Below, one piece after another: positions 27,348 through 36,414 of a stretch of DNA of 64,000 nt (positions within the stretch are counted from its first letter, which is position 1; every line of letters starts with the position of its first letter). The position numbers were made by a program, and so were the translations under genes. The notes beneath the pieces were generated by a model. That model was not told where the DNA came from and did no database searches. It was given only the letters and a program-made list of their open reading frames with translations. Source of the DNA: JBLIRR01 sp049472395 (GTDB lineage: Bacteria > SZUA-182 > DTGQ01 > JBLIRR01); contig JBLIRR010000034.1 in the NCBI GenBank assembly GCA_049472395.1, positions 1-64,000 of the forward strand. The letters are read 5' to 3'.

Positions 27348-28748
27348 CTATGCTTCTATCACTAAGTTTTTGCCTGCTTTTTTCGCTTCGTATAATGCTG
27401 TATCAGCTTTTTGGAATAAATCGAATCGGTTCATATTCTTTGAGTAATTGGCAATTCCTATACTCACGGTGACTTTTGTTTTCAATGCAAGATTTTCAAC
27501 CTTTTCTTTAATTTTTTCTGCTACGATTTTCGCTTGACAAATATCTGTTTCCGGCAATATCACCACAAATTCATCTCCGGCATAACGACATGGAATGTCT
27601 ATGTTGCGAAGATTTTTCTTTAAAACTTTACTCACTTTTTTGAGGAGGGTATCTCCCGATAGATGCCCAAATGTGTCATTATAGGATTTAAAATCATCTA
27701 TATCGAGCAGAAGCAAACATAATGATCCTTTGTAACGATTCACCCTATTTATTTCGTGATTCAGGCTTTTTGTAAAGTAACGGGAATTGTAAATATCTGT
27801 TAAAGGATCGGTGATAGTAAGATAATTTAGTTTACTATATAGATTGGCATTTTCAACAGCCACCGCAATTTGACGGACGATCATAATGAGAACTTTTAAA
27901 TCAATCTCAGAGAATATATCACCATTGGAAGAATTTTTATCAGCAACATTAATTATACCAAATATTTCATTATCCAATTTTATTGGTGCACTCATAAATG
28001 ATTTACTTTTGTAAGAAAGCCGGTTTTTTCTTGAAAAACGGCTATCAGTCTCTATATCTGACACGAGAATAGGAACCCCTTGCTCAGCAACAAAGCCCAC
28101 TGTTGAATCTTTTATGTTTATATTTTTTTTACTGACAAATTTATCATTTAATCCAATATGCTTTTTGATATATAATTCTCTTCCGTTCCCATTAATTAAC
28201 ATTATTGAACCTTTATCAGCTTCCAAGATATTTGTTGTCTTATTCACGGCGAAGTCGATTAACTTATCCAAATGGACTATCCTGTTTAAATCCTCTTCGA
28301 TACTCAAAATCTCTTCTAGTTTTGTCTTTTCTAATTTCAATTGATCTTTTGACTTTCTTAGCTCCTCGTGTGACTGTTTACGTTCTATGGCATACTTAAT
28401 AATCCTTGGAAGCATTCGCCTATCCAACTGTCCTTTTACTAAATAATCCTGAGCACCAATATGGACAGCCTCTATGCCAAGTGATTCATCTCCAAAACCT
28501 GTTAAAATAACCACCGGTAATGAAGGGGCTTTTTCAAGTAATGATTTAAGTGTAGTAATTCCGTTGCTATCGGGTAACGCAAGATCTAAAATGGCCACAT
28601 CAAAATGTTTTACTTCAAGTTGCTCCAAGGCTTTCCCAATCCGATCAACATGGGTAATGGAATTCTGGATAGTATCGGCAGCATCGGCTAAAGCTATTTG
28701 TATAAGCTTGACATCTTGAGGATCATCTTCTATCAATAAAATATCCAT
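27348..28748 (-). CDS. Response regulator diguanylate cyclase (REC-GAF-GGDEF)
   Basis: A 466-residue cytoplasmic signalling protein. REC domain about 1-118 with acceptor Asp55 and Lys105; a short coiled linker; GAF domain about 150-300; GGDEF domain about 305-466 with the active-site loop RYAGDEF (390-394 AGDEF, a variant compatible with activity) and metal-binding LLDIDDFK. It should make c-di-GMP in response to phosphorylation and to a GAF ligand. Its REC domain and the linker up to ERKQSHEELRKS are nearly identical in text to those of the REC-PAS-kinase at 32685-34154, pointing to a recent duplication with domain exchange. It follows the single-domain regulator at 28772. Confidence 0.9.
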   Translation of the reverse strand: MDILLIEDDPQDVKLIQIALADAADTIQNSITHVDRIGKALEQLEVKHFDVAILDLALPDSNGITTLKSLLEKAPSLPVVILTGFGDESLGIEAVHIGAQDYLVKGQLDRRMLPRIIKYAIERKQSHEELRKSKDQLKLEKTKLEEILSIEEDLNRIVHLDKLIDFAVNKTTNILEADKGSIMLINGNGRELYIKKHIGLNDKFVSKKNINIKDSTVGFVAEQGVPILVSDIETDSRFSRKNRLSYKSKSFMSAPIKLDNEIFGIINVADKNSSNGDIFSEIDLKVLIMIVRQIAVAVENANLYSKLNYLTITDPLTDIYNSRYFTKSLNHEINRVNRYKGSLCLLLLDIDDFKSYNDTFGHLSGDTLLKKVSKVLKKNLRNIDIPCRYAGDEFVVILPETDICQAKIVAEKIKEKVENLALKTKVTVSIGIANYSKNMNRFDLFQKADTALYEAKKAGKNLVIEA

Positions 28749-28771
28749 GGTTCCTTAATGGAGTAAAATTT

Positions 28772-29209
28772 TTATTTTCTATTCGGTAATTCTACGACGG
28801 TGAACCAGAAATTTTCGATTTCGTTGACTACTTTTCTAAATTGCTCAAATCCTACAGGTTTTGTAATATAACAGTTTGCTCCCAGACCATAACTTTTTAT
28901 TATGTCTTGTTCGGCGTTTGAGGTTGTGAGAATAACTATAGGAATTTCCTTGAGATTATCATCGCTTTTTACATCTTGAAGCACTTCACGACCATCTTTT
29001 TTGGGCAAATTCAGGTCGAGTAAAATGATGCTCGGTCGATTAACCTCTGAGTATTGTCCCTCTTTTCGCAAATATGCCATTGCCTCAACTCCATCAACAA
29101 CAACGCTCATATTCACGGTCATTTTTGATCCCTTAAGACTTTCTTTCATTAAACACACGTCACCCGGATCATCCTCTACCAATAAAATTTCTATGTTTTT
29201 GTTGTTCAT
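28772..29209 (-). CDS. Single-domain response regulator (Rcp1-like)
   Basis: A 145-residue stand-alone REC domain. Acidic pocket VEDDPGD, phospho-acceptor Asp65 in IILLDLNLP, the switch Thr in VILTTSN and the conserved Lys in YITKPVGF are all present. The LNLPKKDGREVL and FWFTVVELP text is characteristic of regulators that pair with phytochrome-like or PAS kinases of the type encoded next door (29272-31434). With no output domain it probably relays phosphate or acts by binding another protein. Small gaps suggest one leftward transcription unit with the kinase upstream and the diguanylate cyclase downstream. Confidence 0.9.
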   Translation of the reverse strand: MNNKNIEILLVEDDPGDVCLMKESLKGSKMTVNMSVVVDGVEAMAYLRKEGQYSEVNRPSIILLDLNLPKKDGREVLQDVKSDDNLKEIPIVILTTSNAEQDIIKSYGLGANCYITKPVGFEQFRKVVNEIENFWFTVVELPNRK

Positions 29210-29271
29210 TAAGTTCTTCCTTTTTTAAATCTGTCATTCTTCGTATAAATATGCGAAGAATACCGCGTGTC

Positions 29272-31434
29272 TTATGCTGGTATTGTAAAATAAAACGTTG
29301 CTCCTTCCCCCTGTTTCGATTCCATCCAGATCTTACCCTCATGGAGTTCTACAATCTTTTTACAAATGGCTAACCCAATTCCTGATCCGCTATATTCAGC
29401 CCTGGTATGCAAGCGTTGAAAAATCTGGAATATGCGTTCAGCATACTGCGGATCAATCCCAATTCCATTATCCCGCACAGCAAACGTCCACATCTCTTCT
29501 TTTTTTTCAACCGAGATATGAACATAGGGGATTTCTTCTTTTTTAGAGAATTTTATTGCATTGGAAATAAGATTCTGAAATACTTGCCTCATCCGTGATG
29601 CATTCACACGTAAAACAGGGAGAGAATTATGCGTAATCTTAGCCCCGCTTTCTTTGATAGTTCTCTCGAGATTGGCGAGGGCTTCATCGAGAATTTCTTC
29701 AATATTCCTATTTTCTAACGGAAAGTTTCCTCTCCCGACACGGGAATAATTCAACAGATCATTGATAAGTCCTTGCATTCTCATTGCCCCATCTACGGTA
29801 TACATAATATATTCGTCAGCCTCAGCATCAAGCTTGCCTTTATATCGCTCTTTTATAAGTTCGGTGAAACCTACGATCTTTCGCAAGGGTTCTTGTAAGT
29901 CGTGGGAGGCTACATACGCGAACTGTTCGAGCTCTTTATTGGAGCGTTGAAGCTCCAGCGTCTTTTGTATCAAAGCGTTCTCTGCCTTCTTGCGATCAGT
30001 AATGTCACGGTAGGCTTCGACCGTACCGGTAGTTTTACCTCTGACTTTCAAAGGGGTAGCAATGATCTCTACAGGCACCTTCTTGCCATCGCGGGTTTCT
30101 TTAAGGGTCTCTAATTGCACACGCTCTTCTCCGGCAAGGATACGCCGAAGAGTGCATCCATCCGTATGGCAAAATTCCCCTCCCAACTGTTCATAGCATC
30201 TCATGCCGATAGATTCTTGTTCATTTATGCCTGACAGTTTTCCCATTTCATTATTTACACGGACAATAGTAAAATCCTCGCTCACAACCCGCATCGCATC
30301 CCCTGTACACTGCAAAGTAGCCTTAATCTCTTCTTCACTTCTCTGAAGGGCACTCTCTGCCTGCGCACGATTTTCAACCATTTCGTTAAAAGCAGCTGCT
30401 AATGCTCCTATCTCATCTTTAGACCTGATATCAATCTTATGCTCAAGATCTCCTTTTCCAATTATTTCCGCCCCCTTGGTGAGTGTTGCTATCGGCCTTG
30501 AAATGGTACGGGAGAAATATAATACGATAAGTACGGATAAAGCTAATGAAACCAATAAGGCATATAGAATCGCATTCCTTAGGGTAACGATAGGGGCGAA
30601 AGCTGCTTTTGTGGGGATGTCAATTACCAGAGTCCAATCATCGCCTTTAAAATCAAGATAGCCTTGTTGGTGAACAAAAACATCAATTGTTTCTTCTCCT
30701 CCAGGATGCAGGTGCCTCGGGACACTTCCCATTTTCTCTCCAGCCAAGGATCTCTTGAGGCTTTCCCATGAGGTGAAATGATCCTTTAAAATTTCTTTTC
30801 CGTTGTAATTGGAATATAACAAATTTCCATTTTTATCTATCAAATTTATTCGCAACTTTTTATATTCCTGAAGAATTCCGACTCCTGCCATTGTATAATT
30901 CAAGTGTCTAATAGGCATTCGGGCTACTATGATACCAAAGGTTTCCCCATTATTATCTTTCATGGGATGTGTGAAATAAATTACGTTTTGCTTGAGAGAT
31001 TTCGACTCTGAAACGCTTATGGTAATTTCGTCATATAGTAAGGGATCTTTCCAGTATCCTTCCAGTGGTTGCTTAATGCCAATATCTAACCCTGCTGTAT
31101 CGGCTATTCTCATTCTATTTACATCAAAAAAGGATAATGAGATATAATCTTCGTGAGAAGCATTGTATGCTGTTAATCTCTCCAGTATTTGTTGAGGTGT
31201 GGATCCTCTTGATTTTATTAAAGAATCTTGAGCTATGACTTTAATATCCGCGCACCCTTCAAACAGCATTCTGTCAACCTTGTCCATAATATGCAGCGCT
31301 GTATTTTCGAGTTTGTCTTGTATTTCATTTTGCAAGATTTTAATATTTGATGTATAGACGATATAAGAAATAATCGATGTAAAAGATATAATAATTCCCA
31401 ATACTATTATTATAAGCTTTGTTGAAAACTTCAT
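29272..31434 (-). CDS. Membrane sensor histidine kinase (Cache-HAMP-PAS)
   Basis: A 720-residue transmembrane kinase. N-terminal helix about 6-28; an extracytoplasmic double-Cache-like sensor about 35-280; second helix about 286-307; HAMP about 308-360; PAS/PAC about 368-487 (containing a Cys-rich loop FCHTDGC); HisKA with phospho-acceptor His511 in VASHDLQEPLRKI; and an HATPase domain with N, G1 (DNGIGI) and G2 (GSGIGLAI) boxes to the end. All catalytic boxes are intact. It probably senses a small extracellular ligand and phosphorylates the single-domain regulator just downstream. The DLQEPLRK H-box is the type found with Rcp1-like regulators. Confidence 0.9.
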   Translation of the reverse strand: MKFSTKLIIIVLGIIISFTSIISYIVYTSNIKILQNEIQDKLENTALHIMDKVDRMLFEGCADIKVIAQDSLIKSRGSTPQQILERLTAYNASHEDYISLSFFDVNRMRIADTAGLDIGIKQPLEGYWKDPLLYDEITISVSESKSLKQNVIYFTHPMKDNNGETFGIIVARMPIRHLNYTMAGVGILQEYKKLRINLIDKNGNLLYSNYNGKEILKDHFTSWESLKRSLAGEKMGSVPRHLHPGGEETIDVFVHQQGYLDFKGDDWTLVIDIPTKAAFAPIVTLRNAILYALLVSLALSVLIVLYFSRTISRPIATLTKGAEIIGKGDLEHKIDIRSKDEIGALAAAFNEMVENRAQAESALQRSEEEIKATLQCTGDAMRVVSEDFTIVRVNNEMGKLSGINEQESIGMRCYEQLGGEFCHTDGCTLRRILAGEERVQLETLKETRDGKKVPVEIIATPLKVRGKTTGTVEAYRDITDRKKAENALIQKTLELQRSNKELEQFAYVASHDLQEPLRKIVGFTELIKERYKGKLDAEADEYIMYTVDGAMRMQGLINDLLNYSRVGRGNFPLENRNIEEILDEALANLERTIKESGAKITHNSLPVLRVNASRMRQVFQNLISNAIKFSKKEEIPYVHISVEKKEEMWTFAVRDNGIGIDPQYAERIFQIFQRLHTRAEYSGSGIGLAICKKIVELHEGKIWMESKQGEGATFYFTIPA

Positions 31435-31694
31435 ATGAATTTTTCTGCCTTATAACCTTTCATCACCCTGTGCTTCGTAAGTGCATCAATGCAGTTAGTA
31501 TAACGGAATATATGTTTTATCGGTATTATATCTCTTAAAAAGCTAAAAAAAAATTGTCTGCTCACCATTTCTATGAAAAGTGGAAGCAGGCATAAAATAA
31601 GGGGAAAATCGTCAATATTTCTTATACATTATAATCCTGAATGAGGCCGATGCGAAAAGTAAGGGTGTAAATTTTTGAAAGGAGGGAGAAGATA

Positions 31695-32156
31695 ATGTCT
31701 GAAAAAATATTAATCGTAGATGATGAAAAAGAAATAAGAAAGGTATTAACCGCAAGAATTGAATATGCAGGGTATAAGGTTGAATCAGTAGATAATGGGA
31801 GAGAAGCGATTGGCGCGTATTTTGAGACGCAGTATTTGGATAAAGATCCCTTTTCTCTTATTATTCTCGATATAATGATGCCGGGAATAAATGGTCTTGA
31901 GGTGTTACAGATTATAAGAAAGGAAGAGGAATTAATGGGGATTAAATATGAGGATGGAATACCCATTATAATGCTTACTGCCCTTGAAGATGCCTGGAGG
32001 AAGTCATTTAATAAAGGATGCGATGATTATCTGATCAAGCCTTATGAACCGGAAGATTTAGTTGCGAAGATTAAAGTAAAGCTTAATGAGAGAAAGGAAT
32101 TATTTAAAAAGATTGAGGAAAAACTTAAAGAGAGAGAGCGTAATAAAATAAACTAG
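31695..32156 (+). CDS. Single-domain response regulator, tandem copy 1
   Basis: A 153-residue REC-only protein with VDDEKEIRK, acceptor Asp in LIILDIMMPG, Thr in IMLTALED and Lys in DYLIKPYEPEDL. A charged helical tail (ERKELFKKIEEKLKERER) follows the domain. GGAGGGAG precedes the ATG. It is followed 29 bases later by a paralogue that shares most of its sequence, including an unusual insertion (ETQYLDKDPFS) before the acceptor strand. No output domain is present; the protein may act as a phosphate sink or bind a partner. Confidence 0.88.
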   Translation: MSEKILIVDDEKEIRKVLTARIEYAGYKVESVDNGREAIGAYFETQYLDKDPFSLIILDIMMPGINGLEVLQIIRKEEELMGIKYEDGIPIIMLTALEDAWRKSFNKGCDDYLIKPYEPEDLVAKIKVKLNERKELFKKIEEKLKERERNKIN

Positions 32157-32185
32157 TTATATATTTCAAAAAGGGGGGAATAGAT

Positions 32186-32656
32186 ATGTCTGAAAAGATA
32201 TTAATAGTGGATGATGAAAGGGCACTTAGAGAAGTATTAACCGCCAGACTTGAATATGCGGGATATGCAGTTGAATCGGCAAAAAATGGGAGAGAAGCGA
32301 TTGGTGCGTATTTCCAGTCACAGTATATGGAAATCGAACCTATTTCTCTGATTATTATGGATATAATGATGCCGGGAACAAATGGCCTTGAGGTGTTACA
32401 AATAATAAGAAAAAGCGAGGAAGCAAGGAGAATTTCATATGAGAATGGCACCCCTGTGATAATGCTCACCGCCCTTAAAGAGGCATGGATGGAGTCATTT
32501 AATAGGGGATGTGATGATTATCTCACGAAACCTTACGAAGCGGAAGAGTTAATTAAAAAGGTCGTGGAAAAGCTTGAGCAGAGACGATTAAATATAAATC
32601 TCATGTTTACCACTTCCACAGCTCATATAATGAAACATAGGAAAACAGTGGATTAA
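32186..32656 (+). CDS. Single-domain response regulator, tandem copy 2
   Basis: Paralogue of the preceding gene, with the same REC core (MSEKILIVDDERALRE, LIIMDIMMPGTNGLEVLQI, DYLTKPYEAEEL) and the same insertion before the acceptor strand. The two copies diverge after the domain: this tail (QRRLNINLMFTTSTAHIMKH) lacks the charged coil of copy 1. AAGGGGGG precedes the ATG. The 3' end converges on the REC-PAS-kinase gene with 28 bases between them and no clear terminator. Confidence 0.88.
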   Translation: MSEKILIVDDERALREVLTARLEYAGYAVESAKNGREAIGAYFQSQYMEIEPISLIIMDIMMPGTNGLEVLQIIRKSEEARRISYENGTPVIMLTALKEAWMESFNRGCDDYLTKPYEAEELIKKVVEKLEQRRLNINLMFTTSTAHIMKHRKTVD

Positions 32657-32684
32657 ATGAGATTTTCCCATGCTTTTTCTTCAG

Positions 32685-34154
32685 CTATAGAGGCGGATTT
32701 GGAGGTAAAATAAAGTGAAAGGTTGATCCTTGGCCTGACTGTGATTCTACCCATATCGCACCATTATGTTTTTCTATAATCTTTTTAGAAATCGCAAGGC
32801 CTAATCCAGTCCCGCTCGGTTTTCCATTTCCATACCCTTTTTGTAATTGTCCGAATTCTTGAAAGAGTTTTGGCCTCTCTTCCTCCTTTATGCCAATTCC
32901 GGTATCTTTTACTGAAACATGAATGGCTCCATTGACTTCCCGGGCAGAACATATTGTGATGCTCCCTTTTTCTGTAAATTTAAGGGCATTATTTAATAAA
33001 TTCATGAGTACTTGAATAATCCTATCCTTATCAAAGTATATCAAAGGGAGATTTTTTTCTAAATTAAGAATTAAGGCTATCCCCTCCTCGTGTGCTAGAA
33101 GTTCCATTGAGTTGTAGCATTCTTGAATAATATCATTAATATTATTTTGAGTAATATTTATTCCTACTTTTCCCGATTCAATCTTCTGAAAATCCAACAC
33201 ATCATTAATAAGTCTTGACAATCTCTTTACATTGTTCGACGCTAATGTGAGAAAATTTTTCTGCTCATCATTTATCTGTCCCGTTATACCCTCTAAGACT
33301 ATATTTATCCCTTCCTTAATGGCTGTGAGGGGAGTGCGCAGCTCGTGAGATACTATTGAAATAAATCTTGATTTCATCTCCATCGTCTCTTTTATTTTTT
33401 GTTCAGCCTGCTTTCGTTTGGTGATATCGGTCGCAATACATTGAATTCCTATGACATCGCCTTTTGAATCTTTCACAGGCTGTGTATTCATTAATAACCA
33501 CTGTTTTTCTTCCGAAAGCTCAGTACAATATTCAAAACTCTCTCCCTTTTTCTCCTCTGTTACCTTTAAAAATTTTGACATGAGGAATTCTGCTTGTTCT
33601 TTTGGAAAAATATCAAAGCAGGACTTTCCAGCAAGATCCTCTTTTTTTACTCCGAAATCTCTGCTCGCATTGCTGTTTGCAAATATTAGTCTGTGGTTCA
33701 TATCGAAATATGTTATGGAAGAGCCTGAATTCTCAATAAGGTTATGGAATTTTTCTTCTGACTTTCTTAATTCTTCATGAGATTGTTTTCGTTCAATGGC
33801 ATAATGGACAATGCGAGGAAGTATTCGATTGTTCAACTGATCCTTTGATACATAGTCTTGGGCACCCATATGAACGGCCTCAATGCCAAGTGATTCATCC
33901 CGAGAGCCGGTAAGTATAACAATTGGTATTGATGGTGCATGTGTAATGAGTGTTTTTACCGTATTAATCCCTTTGCTATCGGGTAAGGCAAGATCCACAA
34001 TAGCCACATCGAAATGTTTCTGCTTAAGTTGTTCAATCGCTTTCCCGAGCCGGTCAACATGGGTGATGGAATGTGGCTTATTATAAGACTCGGCTAAAGC
34101 GATTTGTATAAGGGTGACATCTTGAGGGTCATCTTCTATTAATAAGGTTTCCAT
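32685..34154 (-). CDS. REC-PAS histidine kinase
   Basis: A 489-residue cytoplasmic kinase with an N-terminal receiver. REC about 1-118 (acceptor Asp54); PAS/PAC about 132-250 (NLIENSGSSITYFDMNHRLI); HisKA with His270 in SIVSHELRTPLTAI; and HATPase with DTGIGI and GTGLGLAI boxes to the end. The receiver comes first, so the protein probably takes phosphate from another kinase and passes on a new signal. The REC and linker nearly match those of the REC-GAF-GGDEF protein at 27348-28748. In effect the same input has been fused to a cyclase in one gene and to a kinase in the other. Confidence 0.9.
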   Translation of the reverse strand: METLLIEDDPQDVTLIQIALAESYNKPHSITHVDRLGKAIEQLKQKHFDVAIVDLALPDSKGINTVKTLITHAPSIPIVILTGSRDESLGIEAVHMGAQDYVSKDQLNNRILPRIVHYAIERKQSHEELRKSEEKFHNLIENSGSSITYFDMNHRLIFANSNASRDFGVKKEDLAGKSCFDIFPKEQAEFLMSKFLKVTEEKKGESFEYCTELSEEKQWLLMNTQPVKDSKGDVIGIQCIATDITKRKQAEQKIKETMEMKSRFISIVSHELRTPLTAIKEGINIVLEGITGQINDEQKNFLTLASNNVKRLSRLINDVLDFQKIESGKVGINITQNNINDIIQECYNSMELLAHEEGIALILNLEKNLPLIYFDKDRIIQVLMNLLNNALKFTEKGSITICSAREVNGAIHVSVKDTGIGIKEEERPKLFQEFGQLQKGYGNGKPSGTGLGLAISKKIIEKHNGAIWVESQSGQGSTFHFILPPNPPL

Positions 34155-34205
34155 TTTCTTAATGTAGTAAAATTTTCACATACACATAAAGATGAGTGTC
34201 AATTT

Positions 34206-34292
34206 TTAATATGCACGTGAAATGGCATCTTCATAAAATCCGTCTGATAATAATTTTTGAGCTGCTTCAAGTTTTCGTCGGGACTTATCCAT
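34206..34292 (-). pseudogene. HEPN-domain protein fragment
   Basis: A 28-codon relic reading MDKSRRKLEAAQKLLSDGFY and EDAISRAY, then TAA. This is the first helix pair of HEPN proteins of the MNT-HEPN toxin-antitoxin type, cut exactly where the family continues with SRAYYAMF. The frame can be read some codons upstream of the ATG. No nucleotidyltransferase partner is nearby. The rest of the 34155-34499 spacer is AT-rich with nothing recognisable. Confidence 0.55.
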
Positions 34293-34499
34293 ATTTGATT
34301 TATTATATTTCTTGAAGATAACTAACATATTGTTGTTTATATATTTTATTTTAGCTTATGGTATCATAATAATCTATATAAATTAATATTTTTTTGTCAT
34401 TATCTTAGTATAAAAGAGAGTCTTTGTCAAAGAAATGACAGTCCCTTGCTCATGCAGGCCATCCAATACCTCTTTCTCAAGTTTCGAAAGTTCTCCCTT

Positions 34500-34865
34500 T
34501 TATTTTCCTTCTCTGGCCTCAGTTTTTTCCAATTCCTTTTGAAGGAAATAATTAAGCGCGGTTCTCAATACAATAATAGACGCTACAATGCCTATTGCCT
34601 GCCAATTGGGGGCAATGGCAGTCTTTAAAATATCAGCGCCTAGTTCAAATTCTAGAGCCAGAGAGAGGGCAAAACCCAGCTCAATCCGTAAACGTTCCTC
34701 GCTTATTTTTTCTTTCGGCATGCTTTGAAACAATGCCTTAAAAAGAAAGCCAAAGAATGCCCGGATACTTGAGGAAATTATTATAAAAGCTGCAAAAAGC
34801 TCGACCGTATTAGCGAGCAGAGAAACCCCTTTGATCGTAATTTCTTCAAACAGTGCCATGGACAT
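34500..34865 (-). CDS. DUF1622-family small membrane protein
   Basis: A 121-residue inner-membrane protein with three hydrophobic segments (about 14-40, 64-80 and 88-108). It has the family's LGFALSLALEFELGADILKTAIAPNW block, in which polar and acidic residues (E, E, D) sit in otherwise hydrophobic helices. The function of DUF1622 is unknown. The initiator is placed at MSMALFEEITIKG; MALFEE two codons later is an alternative. It is flanked by a HEPN relic and, divergently, by the PAS-ANTAR gene. Confidence 0.8.
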   Translation of the reverse strand: MSMALFEEITIKGVSLLANTVELFAAFIIISSSIRAFFGFLFKALFQSMPKEKISEERLRIELGFALSLALEFELGADILKTAIAPNWQAIGIVASIIVLRTALNYFLQKELEKTEAREGK

Positions 34866-35053
34866 AGACTACTTTTCTCCTAAATAAATATTTCATTGAA
34901 AAGATTAGTCTCTATTTTAATCAATATTGCATGATAGCACAACTTCTATGATGCCGGATGCTCGTGTTATGATGCAAGAGTTGTAATTTTTTATTTCTTG
35001 TGTTAATATTTTTTTATTTGTAACACTGTAATTTAATTTTATATTTATTTTTG

Positions 35054-36088
35054 ATGGAGAATATGAGAGATAAAGACAAAACAAAAGGGCAACTCACTAA
35101 AGAACTGGAGGAACTGCGTCACAGGATTGCCGAATTGGAAACAGCGGAAAAAGCATGGGAGAACGCAAAGGAAAAAATAAGAAACTTAAGCTCTGCTGTG
35201 GCGCAATCAATTGATGGAATAGCCATTGCTACCTTAGAACTAAAGTTGATCTATGTAAATGATGCCTTCGCCAGAATGCATGGTTATTCCCCGCAGGAAA
35301 TGGTCGGGATGAAGTCTGAGCAATTGCATACTGTTCAGCAGTTGAAAGAATTTAAGAGCCGAGTTCAGGAGGTTCAGACACGAGGCTCATGGGTGGGAGA
35401 GAGCGATCATATGAGAAAGGATGGTACTCTTTTTTCCACATATATGTCCATTACTTTATTAAAAGAAGAGACAGGAAAAGCGACAGGAGTGATAGTAATC
35501 TGTAGTGACTTCAGCGGGCGCAGGCGGATGCATGATAAACTGCAAGAATCCGAAGAAAAATATAAATGCCTCTTTGAAAATGCCAATGATGCCATCTTTA
35601 TTGCCGATACGACAAACGGAATTATTGTAGATGTCAACAAGAAAGCAGAGAACCTGCTCGGCCGCTCACGAGAAGAGATAATCGGTATCCACCAATCAGA
35701 GATTCATCCTCAAAGCAAGGCCCAGTATTATAAGGATAAATTTCGTAAACATATACAAAAGGGGCAGGTTTTCGATATGCAAGCAGAGGTCATTAAAAAG
35801 GATGGAAACATTGTCCCTGTTTTTATAAGTGCAAGTGTCATCACTGTCAATGGTAAAAATGTGATTCAGGGACTTTTTAGGGATATTACAGCGGATAAAA
35901 GAATTTTAGAATTAAAGGAAGAAATAGCAGCACGAAAATTGATAGACAAGGCCAAAAGAATAATTATGAATCGCTTTCAAATTAGTGAAAAAGATGCCAT
36001 GAGACAATTACAGAAAGAGAGTCGGAGGCAAAGGAAAAAAATAAAAGAGATAGCCAGGGCTGTTATTTCATTAGAGGCTTTCTTCTAG
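35054..36088 (+). CDS. PAS-PAS-ANTAR RNA-binding antiterminator
   Basis: A signal-controlled RNA-binding regulator of about 344 residues. A short coiled coil (about 8-45) is followed by two PAS domains (about 46-160 and 167-285, the second ending FRDITADK). The C-terminal ANTAR domain covers about 287-341: LKEEIAARKLIDKAKRIIMN, then the conserved ISEKDAMRQL and IARAVI. ANTAR domains bind paired hairpins in mRNA leaders and prevent transcription termination, as in AmiR, NasR and EutV. Here PAS ligands rather than a REC domain would control it. A strong terminator with structured RNA lies just downstream, before the next gene. Start is uncertain: ATG at 35054 or 35063, both with weak ribosome binding sites. 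Confidence 0.85.
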   Translation: MENMRDKDKTKGQLTKELEELRHRIAELETAEKAWENAKEKIRNLSSAVAQSIDGIAIATLELKLIYVNDAFARMHGYSPQEMVGMKSEQLHTVQQLKEFKSRVQEVQTRGSWVGESDHMRKDGTLFSTYMSITLLKEETGKATGVIVICSDFSGRRRMHDKLQESEEKYKCLFENANDAIFIADTTNGIIVDVNKKAENLLGRSREEIIGIHQSEIHPQSKAQYYKDKFRKHIQKGQVFDMQAEVIKKDGNIVPVFISASVITVNGKNVIQGLFRDITADKRILELKEEIAARKLIDKAKRIIMNRFQISEKDAMRQLQKESRRQRKKIKEIARAVISLEAFF

Positions 36089-36091
36089 AAT

Positions 36092-36256
36092 CAGCAATTC
36101 TAATTTTGGGTACATAACATGTGGCGAGTGAGGTCAGGTCTTGAAATATGAGAACGGAGATACAATATATTCAAGGATTATCCTTCGAGTCGTTGTCAAT
36201 ATTTCAAGACCTGACCCTGCGGTCGAGGAACCTAACAGTCAAAATTAGAATTGCTG
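36092..36256. repeat. Outer 17-bp inverted repeat, nested pair
   Basis: CAGCAATTCTAATTTTG (36092-36108) is perfectly repeated inverted at 36240-36256. The 131 bases between the arms hold another perfect inverted repeat with 18-bp arms. The left arm begins only a few bases after the stop of the ANTAR gene. Either one long palindromic element was split by insertion of a second, or the whole is a composite miniature element. Confidence 0.8.
36132..36216. repeat. Inner 18-bp inverted repeat, RAYT/REP-like
   Basis: GGTCAGGTCTTGAAATAT (36132-36149) and its exact reverse complement (36199-36216) flank a 49-base loop. From memory, GGTCAGGTCTTG-type sequences are common at the ends of Y1 (RAYT, IS200-like) transposase elements. 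A short non-coding REP-type element is therefore the likely identity. No transposase gene is in the window and no second copy was found here. Confidence 0.6.
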
Positions 36257-36309
36257 TTATAGAATATAATTATTTGATTTTTGATTTAAAAGTAATTATA
36301 ATAGCTTTA

Positions 36310-36351
36310 CATACCCTAAGTCCGAAAACGCATAAGCGTGAGGCAGGTATG
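36310..36351 (+). ncRNA. Candidate structured RNA element, copy 1
   Basis: Closing stem CATACC/GGTATG (6 bp), internal strand CTAAGTCCG, an inner hairpin ACGC-ATAA-GCGT, then AGGCA before the stem closes. The 13-nt block TACCCTAAGTCCG and the 8-nt block GGCAGGTA recur in the same order in copy 2 about 106 bases downstream. It matches no riboswitch class I can recall. The orientation assumed is that of the flanking plus-strand genes. Confidence 0.45.
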
Positions 36352-36414
36352 AGTGGGTCCATAACTGACTCATCCTCTATGATGAGAGGTGGAAAAATTT
36401 TCATTGAGCATGCA

